Below, one piece after another: positions 1 to 10,288 of a stretch of DNA of 64,000 nucleotides (position 1 is the first letter of the stretch; every line of letters begins with the position of its first letter). Made by a program: the position numbers and the translations under genes. The stretch is from Chelydra serpentina (lineage: Eukaryota; Chordata; Testudines; Chelydridae): positions 1 to 64,000 of the forward strand of contig JBAIAC010000558.1 of assembly GCA_037349315.1 (NCBI GenBank), read 5' to 3'. Under the pieces are notes generated by a model that searched no databases, was not told where the DNA came from, and worked only from the letters and a program-made list of their open reading frames with translations.

Positions 1-111
1 AAATTCTGTTTGGACTCTTTCCTCACAACCCTAATAAACCTTCTGTTCCACTGGCTTGCTGAGAGTCACATTGAAGAGGGGTGCAGGACCTGATTCCCCC
101 ACTCCGTGACA
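1..111 (+). repeat. 5' LTR, 3' end only (copy A)
   Basis: The sequence matches the last part of the LTRs at 38679-38890 and 44989-45423 and ends in ACTCCGTGACA, the inverted counterpart of the LTR start TGTGACGGAGT. A polyadenylation signal AATAAA lies at 33-38. The rest of the LTR is outside the window. Relative to the 3' LTR it lacks a short insertion (TTGAATCCCGGGAAG against TTGAAG), a difference also seen between the LTRs of copy B. Confidence 0.85.
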
Positions 112-113
112 AC

Positions 114-131
114 TGGTGAGGTGGGATCTTC
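114..131 (+). other. Putative primer-binding site (copy A)
   Basis: TGG starts two bases after the LTR end, followed by TGAGGTGGGATC, the usual place for a tRNA primer site. I could not assign the tRNA. The same sequence follows the LTR in copy B at 38893. The stretch from here to the gag start at 364 is untranslated leader with no other feature that I recognise. Confidence 0.5.
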
Positions 132-363
132 TGCACCCCATGAACGGGCACTTCCTGCAGTAAGTGACTGGAGAGCAGTACAACGAAGGGGGATTGATGG
201 GGAGCAGGTTGCTGAAGAGGCAGAGAGAAGCGGTTTCAGGGGGCGGATTAGTTACGCTTAACCGTGAGGGGTGTGACCAGTGAGAAGGGCTGGCACACTA
301 GGGGTTCCTCCTGGAAGCCGTGGGGGCCAAGACCGCACAGGCCTGAGAGTGGCCAACAGGAAG

Positions 364-1729
364 ATGTATGCTAAGCACCGTAAGAACGACCTGGTGGAGC
401 TGTGCAGGCAGAGGGGGCTGCGCGTTGGAAAGTCCACCAAAGACCAGCTGATTGCGTAGCTGGAGGAGAAGGATCGCTTGGATGACCCGATCCCTGTCCC
501 TGGGGGAAGCCGCCCGACAGACGCAGCATGGGCCCCAGGGCCTGACCTGGCTGGGAGGGGGTCAGACTGCTGCCGAGGACATCCCAAGACCCCTCTCGCC
601 TCTGCACAGGGGAGAGGTTGGGGAAAAGCCCAGCAAATACCGAGGGCACCTGACCCCAGCGGCCAGCAGGGGATCTTCCCGGAGGAGCTCCCCATCCCAG
701 CAGTGGAGGCGGCTGGATTGGGAGATGAAAATGAAGGAGCTGGAGGATCGCGAAAAGCAGCGTCAGCATGAGGTGCAAGAGAAGGAGAAACAACGCCAGC
801 ATGAGGAGAAACAACGCCACCATGAGCTGGAGCTGGCCAGACTGAGGAGCAGTGAGGCCCCGGCTGCGGTGAGTGAGGGGGGACCCAAGACTACAGGGAA
901 GTTTGATTGTAACTTCCTGGCCCAGCGTAAGGAAGGGGAAGACATAGACAGCTTCCTGGCGGCCTTTGAGAATGCCTGCAGGTTGCCCAAGGTTGACCCT
1001 GCAGACAAGATCCAGTATCTCACCCCCTTACTAGGCCCTGCAGGCCTGGACGTGTACGGCCGAATGAAAGAGACGGAGACTGGGGACTATGAACTGTTCA
1101 AAAAGGCCCTGCTTTGTGAGCTTGGGCTGACTCCCGAGATGTACCGTCAAAGGTTCTGGGGTCAGCGAAAAACCCCTGAGATCACGTACCTACAACTGGC
1201 CAACCGGATACATGGATACGCCCGCAAGTGGACCGCTGGGGCCCAAACTATGGAGGGCCTGCTCAAACTATTCCTAGTGGAACAGCTGTATGAACAGTGC
1301 CCATCAGACCTGAAGCTATGGTTGATGGACAAAAATCCAGGGAGCCCGCAGCACGCAGGGCGGCTGGCCAACAAGTTTGTGAACAGTCGGTCAAGGGGTG
1401 GCAGGGAGGAATCCCAAAGGAGCAGGCCCACCCTGAGGCAGCAAGAGAGTCACCATGGGACCTCCCAAAGGGGAAATAGGGAGAACCCCCTCCCGAGGGG
1501 AACCTCCGACATCAGAACCAACCGACCTGCTCGAGGGCACCAACGGGACATGAGCTGCTATCACTGCGGCCAGAGGGGCCACTTACGGTCCCAGTGCCCC
1601 AAGATCAGAGAGAGACTGAGCAGACCAAACCCACACCGGGTTAACTGGGTAGGGACCCAGCCGGATGAGGGGCCGACAGCCCAGAGGAGGGGGGCTGGAT
1701 GCTCCGGACTCAGGGTTCTTGGTTTATAG
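364..1729 (+). pseudogene. gag: gag of Gmr1-like element, copy A (stop plus frameshift)
   Basis: This is the structural polyprotein that would assemble the retrotransposon particle. The start chosen is the ATG at 364 (A at -3), because the frame then reads a SAP-like helix motif (DLVELCRQRGLRVGK) as in copy B. A TAG at 457-459 (codon 32) interrupts it. An extra A in the run near 620-625, absent in copy B, shifts the frame, so the main open part is in another frame up to the stop at 1729. Downstream come a charged coiled coil (about 715-850), a SCAN-like capsid region (about 900-1380, with a YRQRF box and LFLVEQLYEQCP helix) and a CCHC knuckle CYHCGQRGHLRSQC near 1555-1597. SCAN domains of vertebrate transcription factors are thought to derive from this type of gag. 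Confidence 0.85.
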
Positions 1730-2020
1730 GGTGGGCGCGGGGCTGTCCCTCCGGAGAGAGTGCCTTGTTTCCCTGGAGATAGATGAGAGGAAGGTCACTG
1801 GATACTGGGATACGGGCGCGGAGGTGACGCTGGCCCGGCCCGAGGTGGTGGCCCCAGATCGGGTGGTACCCAACACCTACCTGACCCTAACAGGGGTGGG
1901 CGGGACTCCGTTCAAGGTACCCGAGGCGAGGGTACACCTGAAATGGGGGCCAAGGAGGGCCCCAAGGACGTAGGGGTGCACCAGCATTTGCCCACTGAGG
2001 TACTGATGGGGGGGGGGGGC
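1665..2020 (+). pseudogene. pol protease region, copy A (frameshifted)
   Basis: This is a retropepsin-like aspartic protease in the +1 frame relative to gag, overlapping its 3' end by about 65 bp; a programmed +1 frameshift is a plausible but untested expression route. The active-site motif is WDTGAEVTL near 1807-1833. Toward the end it has the LPTEVLMGG segment that corresponds to the second conserved protease motif. A G-run at 1945-1949 is one base shorter than in copy B, and the G-run at 2008-2019 is 12 long against 9 in copy B, so the frame is broken twice. It would have cleaved the Gag-Pol precursor. Confidence 0.75.
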
Positions 2021-3601
2021 CTAGAAGACTGGCCCACTGAATCCCAGGACACCCTGGTCGTGACCCATAGCCAGAGCCGGCAAGGGGCGCTACGCCCGGG
2101 CCTCGGAGAGGGTGCCTCACACAGGGTGCAGGACCCTGCCCCAGTGGGGAGGGAGTACCCCAGGACCAGGCGCAGAGAGGCTGCAGCCCCAGACACAGAC
2201 AGCACAAGGGAGCAGGCTCCTATCCCTTCCCCAGCGGTTGAGTTCCAGGCCGAGTTACAGAGAGATCCCTCCTTGCGGAAGCTCAGGGACCTGGCCGACC
2301 GCAGGGAGGCGCAGACCATGTGGAGAGGCTGCCAGGAGAAGTTCCTCTGGGAGAAGGGGTTCCTGTACCGGGAATGGGCTCCCCCCGGTGAGATGGAGAC
2401 ATGGGGATCAGGAGGCAGCTGGTGGTCCCCCAGAAGTATCGCCGCAAGCTACTGTACCTGGCCCATGACATCCCTCTCGCAGGGCACCAGGGAATCCGGC
2501 GCACCAGGCAGAGGCTGCTACAGAACTTTTACTGGCCTGGGGTCTTTACAACTGTCCATCAGTACTGCCGGTCCTGTGACCCCTGCCAGCGGCTGGGGAA
2601 GGCTCGGGACAAGCGGAAAGCGGCTTTGAGGCCTTTGCCCATCATAGAGGAGCCCTTCCAGAAGGTGGCTATGGACATAGTGGGGCCTCTCAGGAAGACA
2701 ACCCGGTCGGGGAAGAAATACATTCTGGTGGGTAGATTTCGCCACCCGCTACCCCGAGGCGGTGCCCTTATCCTCCATTGAAGCAGACACCGTGGCGGAT
2801 GCGCTGCTGACCATTTTCAGCCGAGTGGGGTTCCCCAAGGAAGTCCTGACAGACCAAGGTCCAACTTCATGTCGGCCCTGCTCCGGTGCTTGTGGGAGAA
2901 ATGTGGGGTCCGGCACAGCTGGGCCTCAGCATATCATCCCCAGTCCAATGGGCTGGTGGAGAGGTTCAATGGGACGCTAAAGATGATGCTGAAAACCTTT
3001 ATGAACCAGCACCCGCAGGACAGGGACAAGTACCTACCGCACCTACTTTTCGCGTACAGGGAAGTGCCCCAGGAGTCTACCGGATTCTCGCCCTTCGAAC
3101 TGTTATACGGCAGGAGGGTGAGGGGGCCCCTGGACCTGATGAGAGACGAATGGGAGGGGGAGGCTGCCCCCGAGGGAGAGTCAGTGGTGGAGTATGTCCT
3201 GACCTTCCGAGAGAGACTTACTGAGCTCATGGGCCTGGCCAAGGGAAATCTGGCCAGAGCCCAGAGGAAGCAAAAGGTCTGGTACGACCACACAGCACGG
3301 GCCCGCGCCTACGCCACCGGGGATCAGGTGATGGTTCTCATCCCCGTCAGGAAAAACAAGCTGCAGGCGGCTTGGGAAGGCCCTTTCAAGGTTGTCAAGC
3401 AGCTAAATGAGGTAAATTATGTGGTGGAGCTGTCTAACCGGGCACACCACTGCCGGGTGTACCATGTCAATATGATGAAGCCATATTATGACAGGGGGAA
3501 TGTGGTGCTGGCCGTGTGTGGACATTGGGAGGAGCAGGGAAGTGACCCTCTAGTAGATCTATTCCCTGAGACAAGAGCTGGCTCCTCCGAAGAAACGGTC
3601 C
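2021..3601 (+). pseudogene. pol integrase region, copy A (several small deletions)
   Basis: This is a retroviral-type integrase placed directly after protease. It has the HHCC zinc module (AHDIPLAGH ... YCRSCDPC) near 2461-2590, the DDE core with DIVGPL, TDQG and NGLVERFNG, and a C-terminal GPY/F-type module (WEGPFKVV ... HVNMMKPYY) near 3370-3490. Against copy B, three small deletions break the frame: one G near 2403, two bases near 2730 and one G near 2860. From about 2869 the frame is open to 3601, where the nested LTR starts exactly on a codon boundary. Confidence 0.85.
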
Positions 3602-3602
3602 C
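3598..3602. repeat. Target-site duplication GTCCC, left (copy A)
   Basis: Five bases duplicated at the insertion of the nested LTR element. The matching copy is at 18814-18818, after the last LTR of the array. No such pair flanks any inner LTR, so the whole 15.2-kb array counts as a single insertion event that was later expanded. Confidence 0.9.
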
Positions 3603-3925
3603 TGTGACGGGTTGGGGCCACAGAGACCTGCTTGGTGCTGCCACCTGGTGTGCCAAGGCTACTTCTACCTCTGCTTCCAGGCCTTTTCCAGTTTGGGACT
3701 CCCGAATCCTGTCTGTTTTGAGCCAGATTCCACTGATCTGCTGCAAACACAGACCCAGGTCCGAACCAAGTCCACTTACCCCTGTAAGGCCCCTGGAAGC
3801 GCTCTTGCCTTTGACACCCAGCTGCTCAACTCCAAGGAGGTTCAAACCCTTAATCAATCCGTTTTACCCTGTATAAAGCTTATACAGGGTAAACTCATAA
3901 ATAGTTCGCCTTCTATTTCAAAGAG
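3603..3925 (-). repeat. LTR1 of nested array, truncated
   Basis: It starts TGTGACGGGTTGG right after GTCCC and matches the first 323 bp of the solo LTR at 42383. It then jumps, after TTTCAAAG, into internal sequence equivalent to 8022. About 820 bp of LTR and about 390 bp of adjoining internal sequence are missing. It shares variants with the solo LTR of copy B that LTR2-LTR5 lack (for example CCAGTTTGGG instead of CCAGCTTGGG). In element orientation this is the 5'-LTR-distal end of the array. Confidence 0.9.
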
Positions 3926-6195
3926 GTCACCATCTCAAGCATGTCCAACAGTTTTTCCCACCAATCACGTATGTTCCCCATCTTGAAAGGGTTGACCCTC
4001 AGTGTTAACTCCTTTGTTATAACCCACAGATGAAGTATGGAAAGACACAGGATTACCCACCCGTCTGTGTATCCTGGTAGGCACTCTGATGCAGATTCTT
4101 CTGCCTCTTTGGAGCAGGCTCCTGAATCAGGCATGGGTTTGAGGTTCTGGCAAGGAAAGGGTGTACTGCAACCCGGCCTGCCCTCGGCCCCTCCCTCTGG
4201 AATTTCTCTGGGCTGGTTCCCATCCCCTTGTGTGGCTTCACCCATGCAGAGACTCGCTCCCTTCTGCTTTGAAGAGAGATGTTTACCTCCTACCCGTGTG
4301 GCAAGAACAACCTCTTTCTTGGACACCCCAGTATCTGTTCCCAACAGGTCAGTTGGACGGACTCCTCCCTCCAGGAGGTCTGACCCCCAGCTTTCCCTTC
4401 TAACCTGATCCACAGGAGAGGGGTCTGGCATCTGAAATGCAGACTTTTCACCCTCCTCCTGGGCAAGATCCTCCTGACAAAAGGTTGGCGGGCTCTCCGG
4501 CCCCCCCTCACCTTCCCTCCCTGGGCCTCTATCTGGGCCACACACTCCCGTGTCCCCCCGAAGAGAAGGTGACCCTGGTCCAGCTGTGGGCTCCTAGCTG
4601 CAAGCTAAGATAGACCCTTCAGTGGCCTGCAAAATTCCCCCCTTGCTATGAGGTAGAACATTCCCCTCCCCGGGGGAGATAATTACAGGACAGGAACTGG
4701 CCACAGCCACCCCTGCCGCCACAGCTGCCGTCCCTGTGACTTCGTCCCCCCCTCTGGGGTTTTCAGCACCAGGTCCCTGCTTGCTGCCACCCAGCCCTGG
4801 GACAGATTCTGCCACAGCAAAGAAATCATTTCCCAGTAGAAACGGTGTAAAATTGTGTGACACTGTTGCCACAGTTAGCTTAGCCTGCAAGTTTTCCGTT
4901 TGCATGTGTACTTTTGCCAGAGGTGCAATGACTTTGTAGCCACCCACCAGCTCCAATTCCGCCACTTTACCCGGCAACCAATCCTTCTCTTGGATCAGGT
5001 CCCTCCTGACTATAGAAATTGCAGCACCTGTATCTCTCAACCCAGTGATTACCTTCCCATTCAGTCTAACAGCATGCACATGCTCACTGCTTGGTGGTGT
5101 AGAAGTCAACTTCACAAACCCTGTGTGGAAAGAGGCAGCAGCTTCATGGGCCGCTTGAGGCCTGTTTTCACTCAGCAGGGGACACTTATCTCTCAGGTGC
5201 TCGGTGGACTTACATCGATAGCACCTCCTGGGCTCCTCTGATTGTACAGGGAATTTGGGACGAGTACTAGGGGAATGGGGAGGTGAGCGCCCAGCCCCCT
5301 TTTTCCCAGGGGTAACACGGTGACTCTGTTTTCCTTCGACCCTGTACCCCTCTGCCAGTGGTTTATGCTTAATTGCAGCTTGCGCCTGCTCATAAGAGTC
5401 TGCAAACCCAGCTAATTCACTAACTGCTTTTACCTGTTTGTCCCACAAGTACTGTTTTACATCATCACTGCACATATTCAGGAATTGTTCCTGAGCAACC
5501 AAATCATACATCCCTTCAAAGCTTGTAATGTCTTTTCCCCTCACCCACTTATCTACCACAACTGTCATTTCATTTGCATAAGCCACATTACTTAATCCAT
5601 CTCCCCTCTTAAGACTCCTGAATTTAACCCTGTAGGTTTCAGGTGTAACCTGAAACTGTTTCAAAACCAGTTCCTTAAATTTACCATACTTGGAGGCATC
5701 CCCAATGGGCATCTTATTGAATACGTCCAGAGCTCTGCCAGTCAATTTGGCTATCAAGGTGGTCATTTTTTGATCTTCAGGGATCGCATGGAGGGAGCAC
5801 AGTCTCTCGAAGGTGATAAAATATTCGGCTATATCCTTGGATTCATCATACTGGGGGCATAGACGCTCCCATTTGGGGATTTTTGGGGAAGCGGAGCCGG
5901 CAGCTGAAGGGTTTCGACTCTTCAACTCTGCGATGGCCAGTTCATGCTTCTGGGCCTCCATAGCTCTCTTGTGGGCCACCTCCTCCCTGATTCTTTCTGC
6001 TTCCATAGCTCTCTGGTGGGCCAGCTCCTCTGCTTCCATAGCTCTCTTGTGGGCCTCCTCAGCTCTCTTGTGGGCTTCTGTCTCTGCACTAATTTCCAGC
6101 GTACGTAATTCGATTCGTCTCCGATGTTCGTTCTCTTTCTCTGTTATTTCGAGTCTGGCAAGATCCAGTTTTACCGTGGCTTCGCTTACAGACAT
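3913..6195 (-). pseudogene. gag: gag-protease of nested unit 1 (internal stop, 3' part deleted)
   Basis: The frame opens at the ATG at 6195 and reads 533 codons to a TAG at 4594-4596, where unit 2 has a Trp codon (Ser-Trp-Glu). Coding then resumes in the same region to 3913, running into the deletion junction with LTR1. It keeps the N-terminal helical repeats (AHKRAMEA type), the SCAN-like region, CCHC knuckle and protease motif DTGAAIS. The C-terminal hydrophobic segments of unit 2 are partly lost through the 3925/3926 deletion. Confidence 0.85.
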
Positions 6196-6466
6196 CTTAT
6201 TGCTGTCTAGTACTGGGCCACGCTCCTCTGCAGTTCACTGAAACTGGACTGCACTCAGATCAGGAGCTCTTCAGTTAAGAGACTTTCCCAGCTACCCTGA
6301 TCTTCACTCTTACTTATTTGATTTCCTTTTCTGTCCCTACTTCCCTTACCCGAAATAAGCAAACAGAAACTAACAAACCAGTAACCACTTTGTCTGTTTT
6401 CCAGCCACCACACTTAAAACTCACTTAAAATCACTACCAGTATGTCAAAGCAATCAGCTGTGCACA

Positions 6467-6486
6467 GATCCTGCTCGACTACGCCA
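6467..6486 (-). other. Primer-binding site of nested unit 1 (tRNA-Ser-like)
   Basis: On the minus strand, one base after the LTR end, the sequence is TGGCGTAGTCGAGCAGGATC. This matches the complement of a vertebrate tRNA-Ser 3' end (TGGCGTAGTCGGCAGG) apart from one inserted A and the distal bases. The same site recurs at 10551-10570, 13845-13864 and 17701-17720, and this fixes the minus-strand orientation of the element. Confidence 0.7.
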
Positions 6487-6487
6487 C

Positions 6488-7630
6488 TGTGACGGGTTGG
6501 GGCCACAGAGACCTGCTTGGTGCTGCCACCTGGTGTGCCAAGGCTACTTCTCCCCCTGCTTCCAGGCCTTTTCCAGCTTGGGACTCCCGAATCCTGTCTG
6601 TTTTGAGCCAGATTCCACTGATCTGCTGCAAACACAGACCCAGGTCCGAACCAAGTCCACTCACCACTGTAAGGCCCCTGGAAGCGCTCTTGCCTTTGAC
6701 ACCCAGCTGCTCAACTCCAAGGAGGTTCAAACCCTTAATCAATCCGTTTTACCCTGTATAAAGCTTATACAGGGTAAACTCATAAATAGTTCGCCTTCTA
6801 TTTCAAAGATAGAAAGATATGCACAACTGTTCACTTTCCCCAGGCACCAACTCGTACTCAAGGAAACTTAATAAGTAAAAAGTGATTTTAATAAGTACAG
6901 AAAATAGGATTTAAGTGAGTTCAAGTAGTGACAGACAGAACAAAGCAAGTTACTTAGTAAAATAAAATAAAACACGCACGTCTATGTCTATTCAAAGTTA
7001 ACACAGATAAAAGCCTCACCAGATTCGGATATTTTCCTTTTTACAGGCTGTAGAATTAGCCTGGGTCCAGCAGTCGCTCACACCCCCTAGTGTCTTTGTC
7101 CTTTGTTCAGTTCCCCTCAGGAATGTCCTTGGGGGGGGGGGGGTGGAGAGCCTCTCCCTTTAGCCAGCTGAAGACAAAATGGAAGGGTCTTGCAAGGGCT
7201 TTTATAGCCTTTCTTCCTCTCCCTGCGTAGGATCCAGTTGCCCTGGAGTTTTGGGATCACATGGGCAAGTCACCTGTCCATGCGCCCTAACCAGTCTAAC
7301 CAGTTGCATTCCAGACCCGGCCCCAATGTGGATTGGGGTCTGCAACGTCTTTTGTCTCTCAAGTGCTCGCATTTAACAGGCACATTCTTTGCTCCAAAGA
7401 TGATCCCATGCACTTACAAAGGCTATGTACAAAACCAGCAAATATAAAACCAGTCTTCATAACTCCAACTACAACAATGATACATGCATACAAACAGGAG
7501 GAGTAAATTCAGTAGGTCATAACTTTCACAGAGATATGTTACATGGCACATGTAGCATAAAACATATTTTAGTTACATATATACATTTATAAGCATCTCC
7601 CCATAAAGTTTTATGGGGAACACCGTCACA
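6488..7630 (-). repeat. LTR2 of nested array, full length (1,143 bp)
   Basis: TGTGACGG...CCGTCACA ends. It is the only full-length LTR in the array and is almost the same length as the solo LTR in copy B (1,144 bp). It contains a poly-G run near 7130-7142 and a TATA box on the minus strand. A possible ATTAAA signal lies on the minus strand near 6887-6892. The last 35 codons of the unit 2 reading frame extend into it. Confidence 0.92.
7199..7206 (-). promoter_or_regulatory. TATA box in nested-element LTR2
   Basis: The minus strand reads GGC-TATAAAAG-C, a consensus TATA box in the proper orientation for transcription toward gag. It is conserved in LTR4 (14336-14343), LTR5 (18192-18199) and the solo LTR (43096-43103). 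It is absent from LTR3, where an internal deletion removes it. Start-site position is inferred only, about 25-30 bp downstream (near 7170). Confidence 0.6.
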
Positions 7631-10288
7631 GCCTCCTCCTGAACTTACTGCCAGAGACTTGGACACTGTCCATGGCGGAGGCAGTACACATAAAGCCCCT
7701 GTTTGTCTTTGGTCACACCCCTTTTCAGTACCGGCACACCACATGGTGTCATTCGTAATGGTTTTAGCAAAATGCAAGGTTCCTGGTCCCCGGGCGCCTG
7801 AAAATGGGTTGGGGTGTAGTATTGCTAACAGGATACAGATAGCAATACCTGTTAAGGTGTAGGAACCTCGGCATTTAGCTCTCAGTGCCATGAGGCGGCG
7901 TGCCTCAGTTTCCCCTTTCACACAGCAGCCTGGGCCTGTTATGCTTTTGCTGTTGTGCCAAGCTTCCAGCCGGTTACCCGATATAGGCCGACAGGTAACA
8001 TGTTTGTACGACCGTGAGGTCACCATCCCAAGCATGTCCAACAGTTTTTCCCACCAATCAGGTGTGTTCCCCATCTTGAAAGGGTTGACCCTCCGTGTTA
8101 ACTCCTTTGTTATAACCCACAGATGAAGTAGGGAAAGACACAGGATTACCCACCCGTCTGTGTATCCTGGTAGGCACTCTGATGCAGATTTTTCTGCCTC
8201 TTTGGAGCAGGCTCCTGAATCAGGCATGGGTTTGAGGTTCTGGCAAGGAAAGGGTGTACTGCAACCCGGCCTGCCCTCGGCCCCTCCCTCTGGAATTTCT
8301 CTGGGCTGGTTCCCATCCCCTTGTGTGGCTTCACCCATGCAGAGACTCGCTCCCTTCTGCTTTGAAGAGAGATGTTTACCTCCTACCCGTGTAGCAAGAA
8401 CAACCTCTTTCTTGGACACCCCAGTATCTGTTCCCAACAGGTCAGCTGGACGGACTCCTCCCTCCAGGAGGTCTGACCCCCAGCTTTCCCTTCTAACCTG
8501 ATCCACAGGAGAGGGGTCTGGCATCTGAAATGCAGACTTTTCACCCTCCTCCTGGGCAAGATCCTCCTGACAAAAGGTTGGCGGGCTCTCCGGCCCCCCC
8601 TCACCTTCCCTCCCTGGGCCTCTATCTGGGCCAGACACTCCCGTGTCCCCCCGAAGAGAAGGTGACCCTGGTCCAGCTGTGGGCTCCCAACTGCAAGCTA
8701 AGATAGACCCTTCAGTGGCCTGCAAAATTCCCCCCTTGCTATGAGGTAGAACATTCCCCTCCCCGGAGGAGATAATTACAGGACAGGAACTGGCCACAGC
8801 CACCCCTGCCGCCACAGCTGCCGTCCCTGTGACTTCGTCCCCCCCTCTGGGGTTTTCAGCACCAGGTCCCTGCTTGCTGCCACCCAGCCCTGGGACAGAT
8901 TCTGCCACAGCAAAGAAATCATTTCCCAGTAGAAACGGTGCAAAATTGTGTGACACCGTTGCCACAGTTAGCTTAGCCTGCAAGTTTTCCGTTTGCATGT
9001 GTACTTTTGCCAGAGGTGCAATGACTTTGTAGCCACCCACCAGCTCCAATTCCGCCACTTTACCCGGCAACCAATCCTTCTCTTGGATCAGGTCCCTCCT
9101 GACTATAGAAATTGCAGCACCTGTATCTCTCAACCCAGTGATTACCTTCCCATTCAGTCTAACAGCATGCACATGCTCACTGCTTGGTGGTGTAGAAGTC
9201 AACTTCACAAACCCTGTGTGGAAAGAGGCAGCAGCTTCATGGGCCGCTTGATGCCTGTTTTCACTCAGCAGGGGACACTTATCTCTCAGGTGCTCGGTGG
9301 ACTTACATCGATAGCACCTCCTGGGCTCCTCTGATTGTACAGGGAATTTGGGACGAGTACTAGGGGAATGGGGAGGTGAGCGCCCAGCCCCCTTTTTCCC
9401 AGGGGTAACACGGTGACTCTGTTTTCCTTCGACCCTGTACCCCTCTGCCAGTGGTTTATGCTTAATTGCAGCTTGCGCCTGCTCATAAGAGTCTGCAAAC
9501 CCAGCTAATTCACTAACTGCTTTTACCTGTTTGTCCCACAAGTACTGTTTTACATCATCACTGCACATATTCAGGAATTGTTCCTGAGCAACCAAATCAC
9601 ACATCCCTTCAAAGCTTGTAATGTCTTTTCCCCTCACCCACTTATCTACCACAACTGTCATTTCATTTGCATAAGCCACATTACTTAATCCATCTCCCCT
9701 CTTAAGACTCCTGAATTTAACCCTGTAGGTTTCAGGTGTAACCTGAAACTGTTTCAAAACCAGTTCCTTAAATTTACCATACTTGGAGGCATCCCCAATG
9801 GGCATCTTATTGAATACGTCCAGAGCTCTGCCAGTCAATTTGGCTATCAAGGTGGTCATTTTTTGATCTTCAGGGATCGCATGGAAGGAGCACAGTCTCT
9901 CGAAGGTGATAAAATATTCGGCTATATCCTTGGATTCATCATACTGGGGGCATAGACGCTCCCATTTGGGGATTTTTGGGGAAGCGGAGCCGGCAGCTGA
10001 AGGGTTTCGACTCTTCAACTCTGCGATGGCCAGTTCATGCTTCTGGGCCTCCATAGCTCTCTTGTGGGCCACCTCCTCCCTGATTCTTTCTGCTTCCATA
10101 GCTCTCTGGTGGGCCAGCTCCTCTGCTTCCATAGCTCTCTTGTGGGCCTCCTCAGCTCTCTTGTGGGCTTCTGTCTCTGCACTAATTTCCAGCGTACGTA
10201 ATTCGATTCGTCTCCGATGTTCGTTCTCTTTCTCTGTTATTTCGAGTCTGGCAAGATCCAGTTTTACCGTGGCTTCGCTTACAGACAT
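7526..10288 (-). CDS. gag: gag-protease-extension polyprotein of nested unit 2 (920 aa, intact)
   Basis: This is the only uninterrupted frame of the family here. Residues 1-95 are a highly charged helix with AHKRAMEA-type repeats; about 105-270 is a SCAN-like capsid region (ETYRVKFRSL, VAQEQFLNMC). A CCHC knuckle lies at C325-C328-H333-C338. An aspartic protease has DTG at 388-390 and LLGND at 453-457, in the same frame as gag, so no frameshift is needed. Residues 470-700 are Gly/Pro/Ser/Glu-rich. Two hydrophobic stretches follow (about 713-727 and 810-825), then a Cys-rich tail that reads through the polypurine tract into the LTR. The tail matches nothing I recognise; an env-like remnant is one possibility. 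RT and integrase are absent. Confidence 0.85.
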   Translation of the reverse strand: MSVSEATVKLDLARLEITEKENEHRRRIELRTLEISAETEAHKRAEEAHKRAMEAEELAHQRAMEAERIREEVAHKRAMEAQKHELAIAELKSRNPSAAGSASPKIPKWERLCPQYDESKDIAEYFITFERLCSFHAIPEDQKMTTLIAKLTGRALDVFNKMPIGDASKYGKFKELVLKQFQVTPETYRVKFRSLKRGDGLSNVAYANEMTVVVDKWVRGKDITSFEGMCDLVAQEQFLNMCSDDVKQYLWDKQVKAVSELAGFADSYEQAQAAIKHKPLAEGYRVEGKQSHRVTPGKKGAGRSPPHSPSTRPKFPVQSEEPRRCYRCKSTEHLRDKCPLLSENRHQAAHEAAASFHTGFVKLTSTPPSSEHVHAVRLNGKVITGLRDTGAAISIVRRDLIQEKDWLPGKVAELELVGGYKVIAPLAKVHMQTENLQAKLTVATVSHNFAPFLLGNDFFAVAESVPGLGGSKQGPGAENPRGGDEVTGTAAVAAGVAVASSCPVIISSGEGNVLPHSKGGILQATEGSILACSWEPTAGPGSPSLRGDTGVSGPDRGPGREGEGGPESPPTFCQEDLAQEEGEKSAFQMPDPSPVDQVRRESWGSDLLEGGVRPADLLGTDTGVSKKEVVLATRVGGKHLSSKQKGASLCMGEATQGDGNQPREIPEGGAEGRPGCSTPFPCQNLKPMPDSGACSKEAEKSASECLPGYTDGWVILCLSLLHLWVITKELTRRVNPFKMGNTPDWWEKLLDMLGMVTSRSYKHVTCRPISGNRLEAWHNSKSITGPGCCVKGETEARRLMALRAKCRGSYTLTGIAICILLAILHPNPFSGARGPGTLHFAKTITNDTMWCAGTEKGCDQRQTGALCVLPPPWTVSKSLAVSSGGGCDGVPHKTLWGDAYKCIYVTKICFMLHVPCNISL
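7631..7644 (-). other. Polypurine tract of nested unit 2
   Basis: On the minus strand, directly before the LTR start TGTGACGG, the sequence is GTTCAGGAGGAGGC, a short purine-rich tract in the place of a plus-strand primer. It recurs at 10918-10931 and 14768-14781. It is short and ends in C, so it is a weak match. In unit 2 it is also read as protein coding. Confidence 0.5.

Noticed and set aside
258..1023. Minus-strand frames opposite the Gmr1-like gag
   Set aside because: Antisense shadows of a GC-rich gag without domains.
4736..6241. Plus-strand frames opposite the nested gag (for example 5813-6241, 142 codons, in every unit)
   Set aside because: They mirror the helical repeats of the minus-strand gag, which has clear domains; the recurrence reflects unit copying.
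9700..10288. Cellular SCAN zinc-finger transcription factor
   Set aside because: The SCAN-like region is followed by a retroviral CCHC knuckle and protease within LTR boundaries, with no C2H2 fingers.
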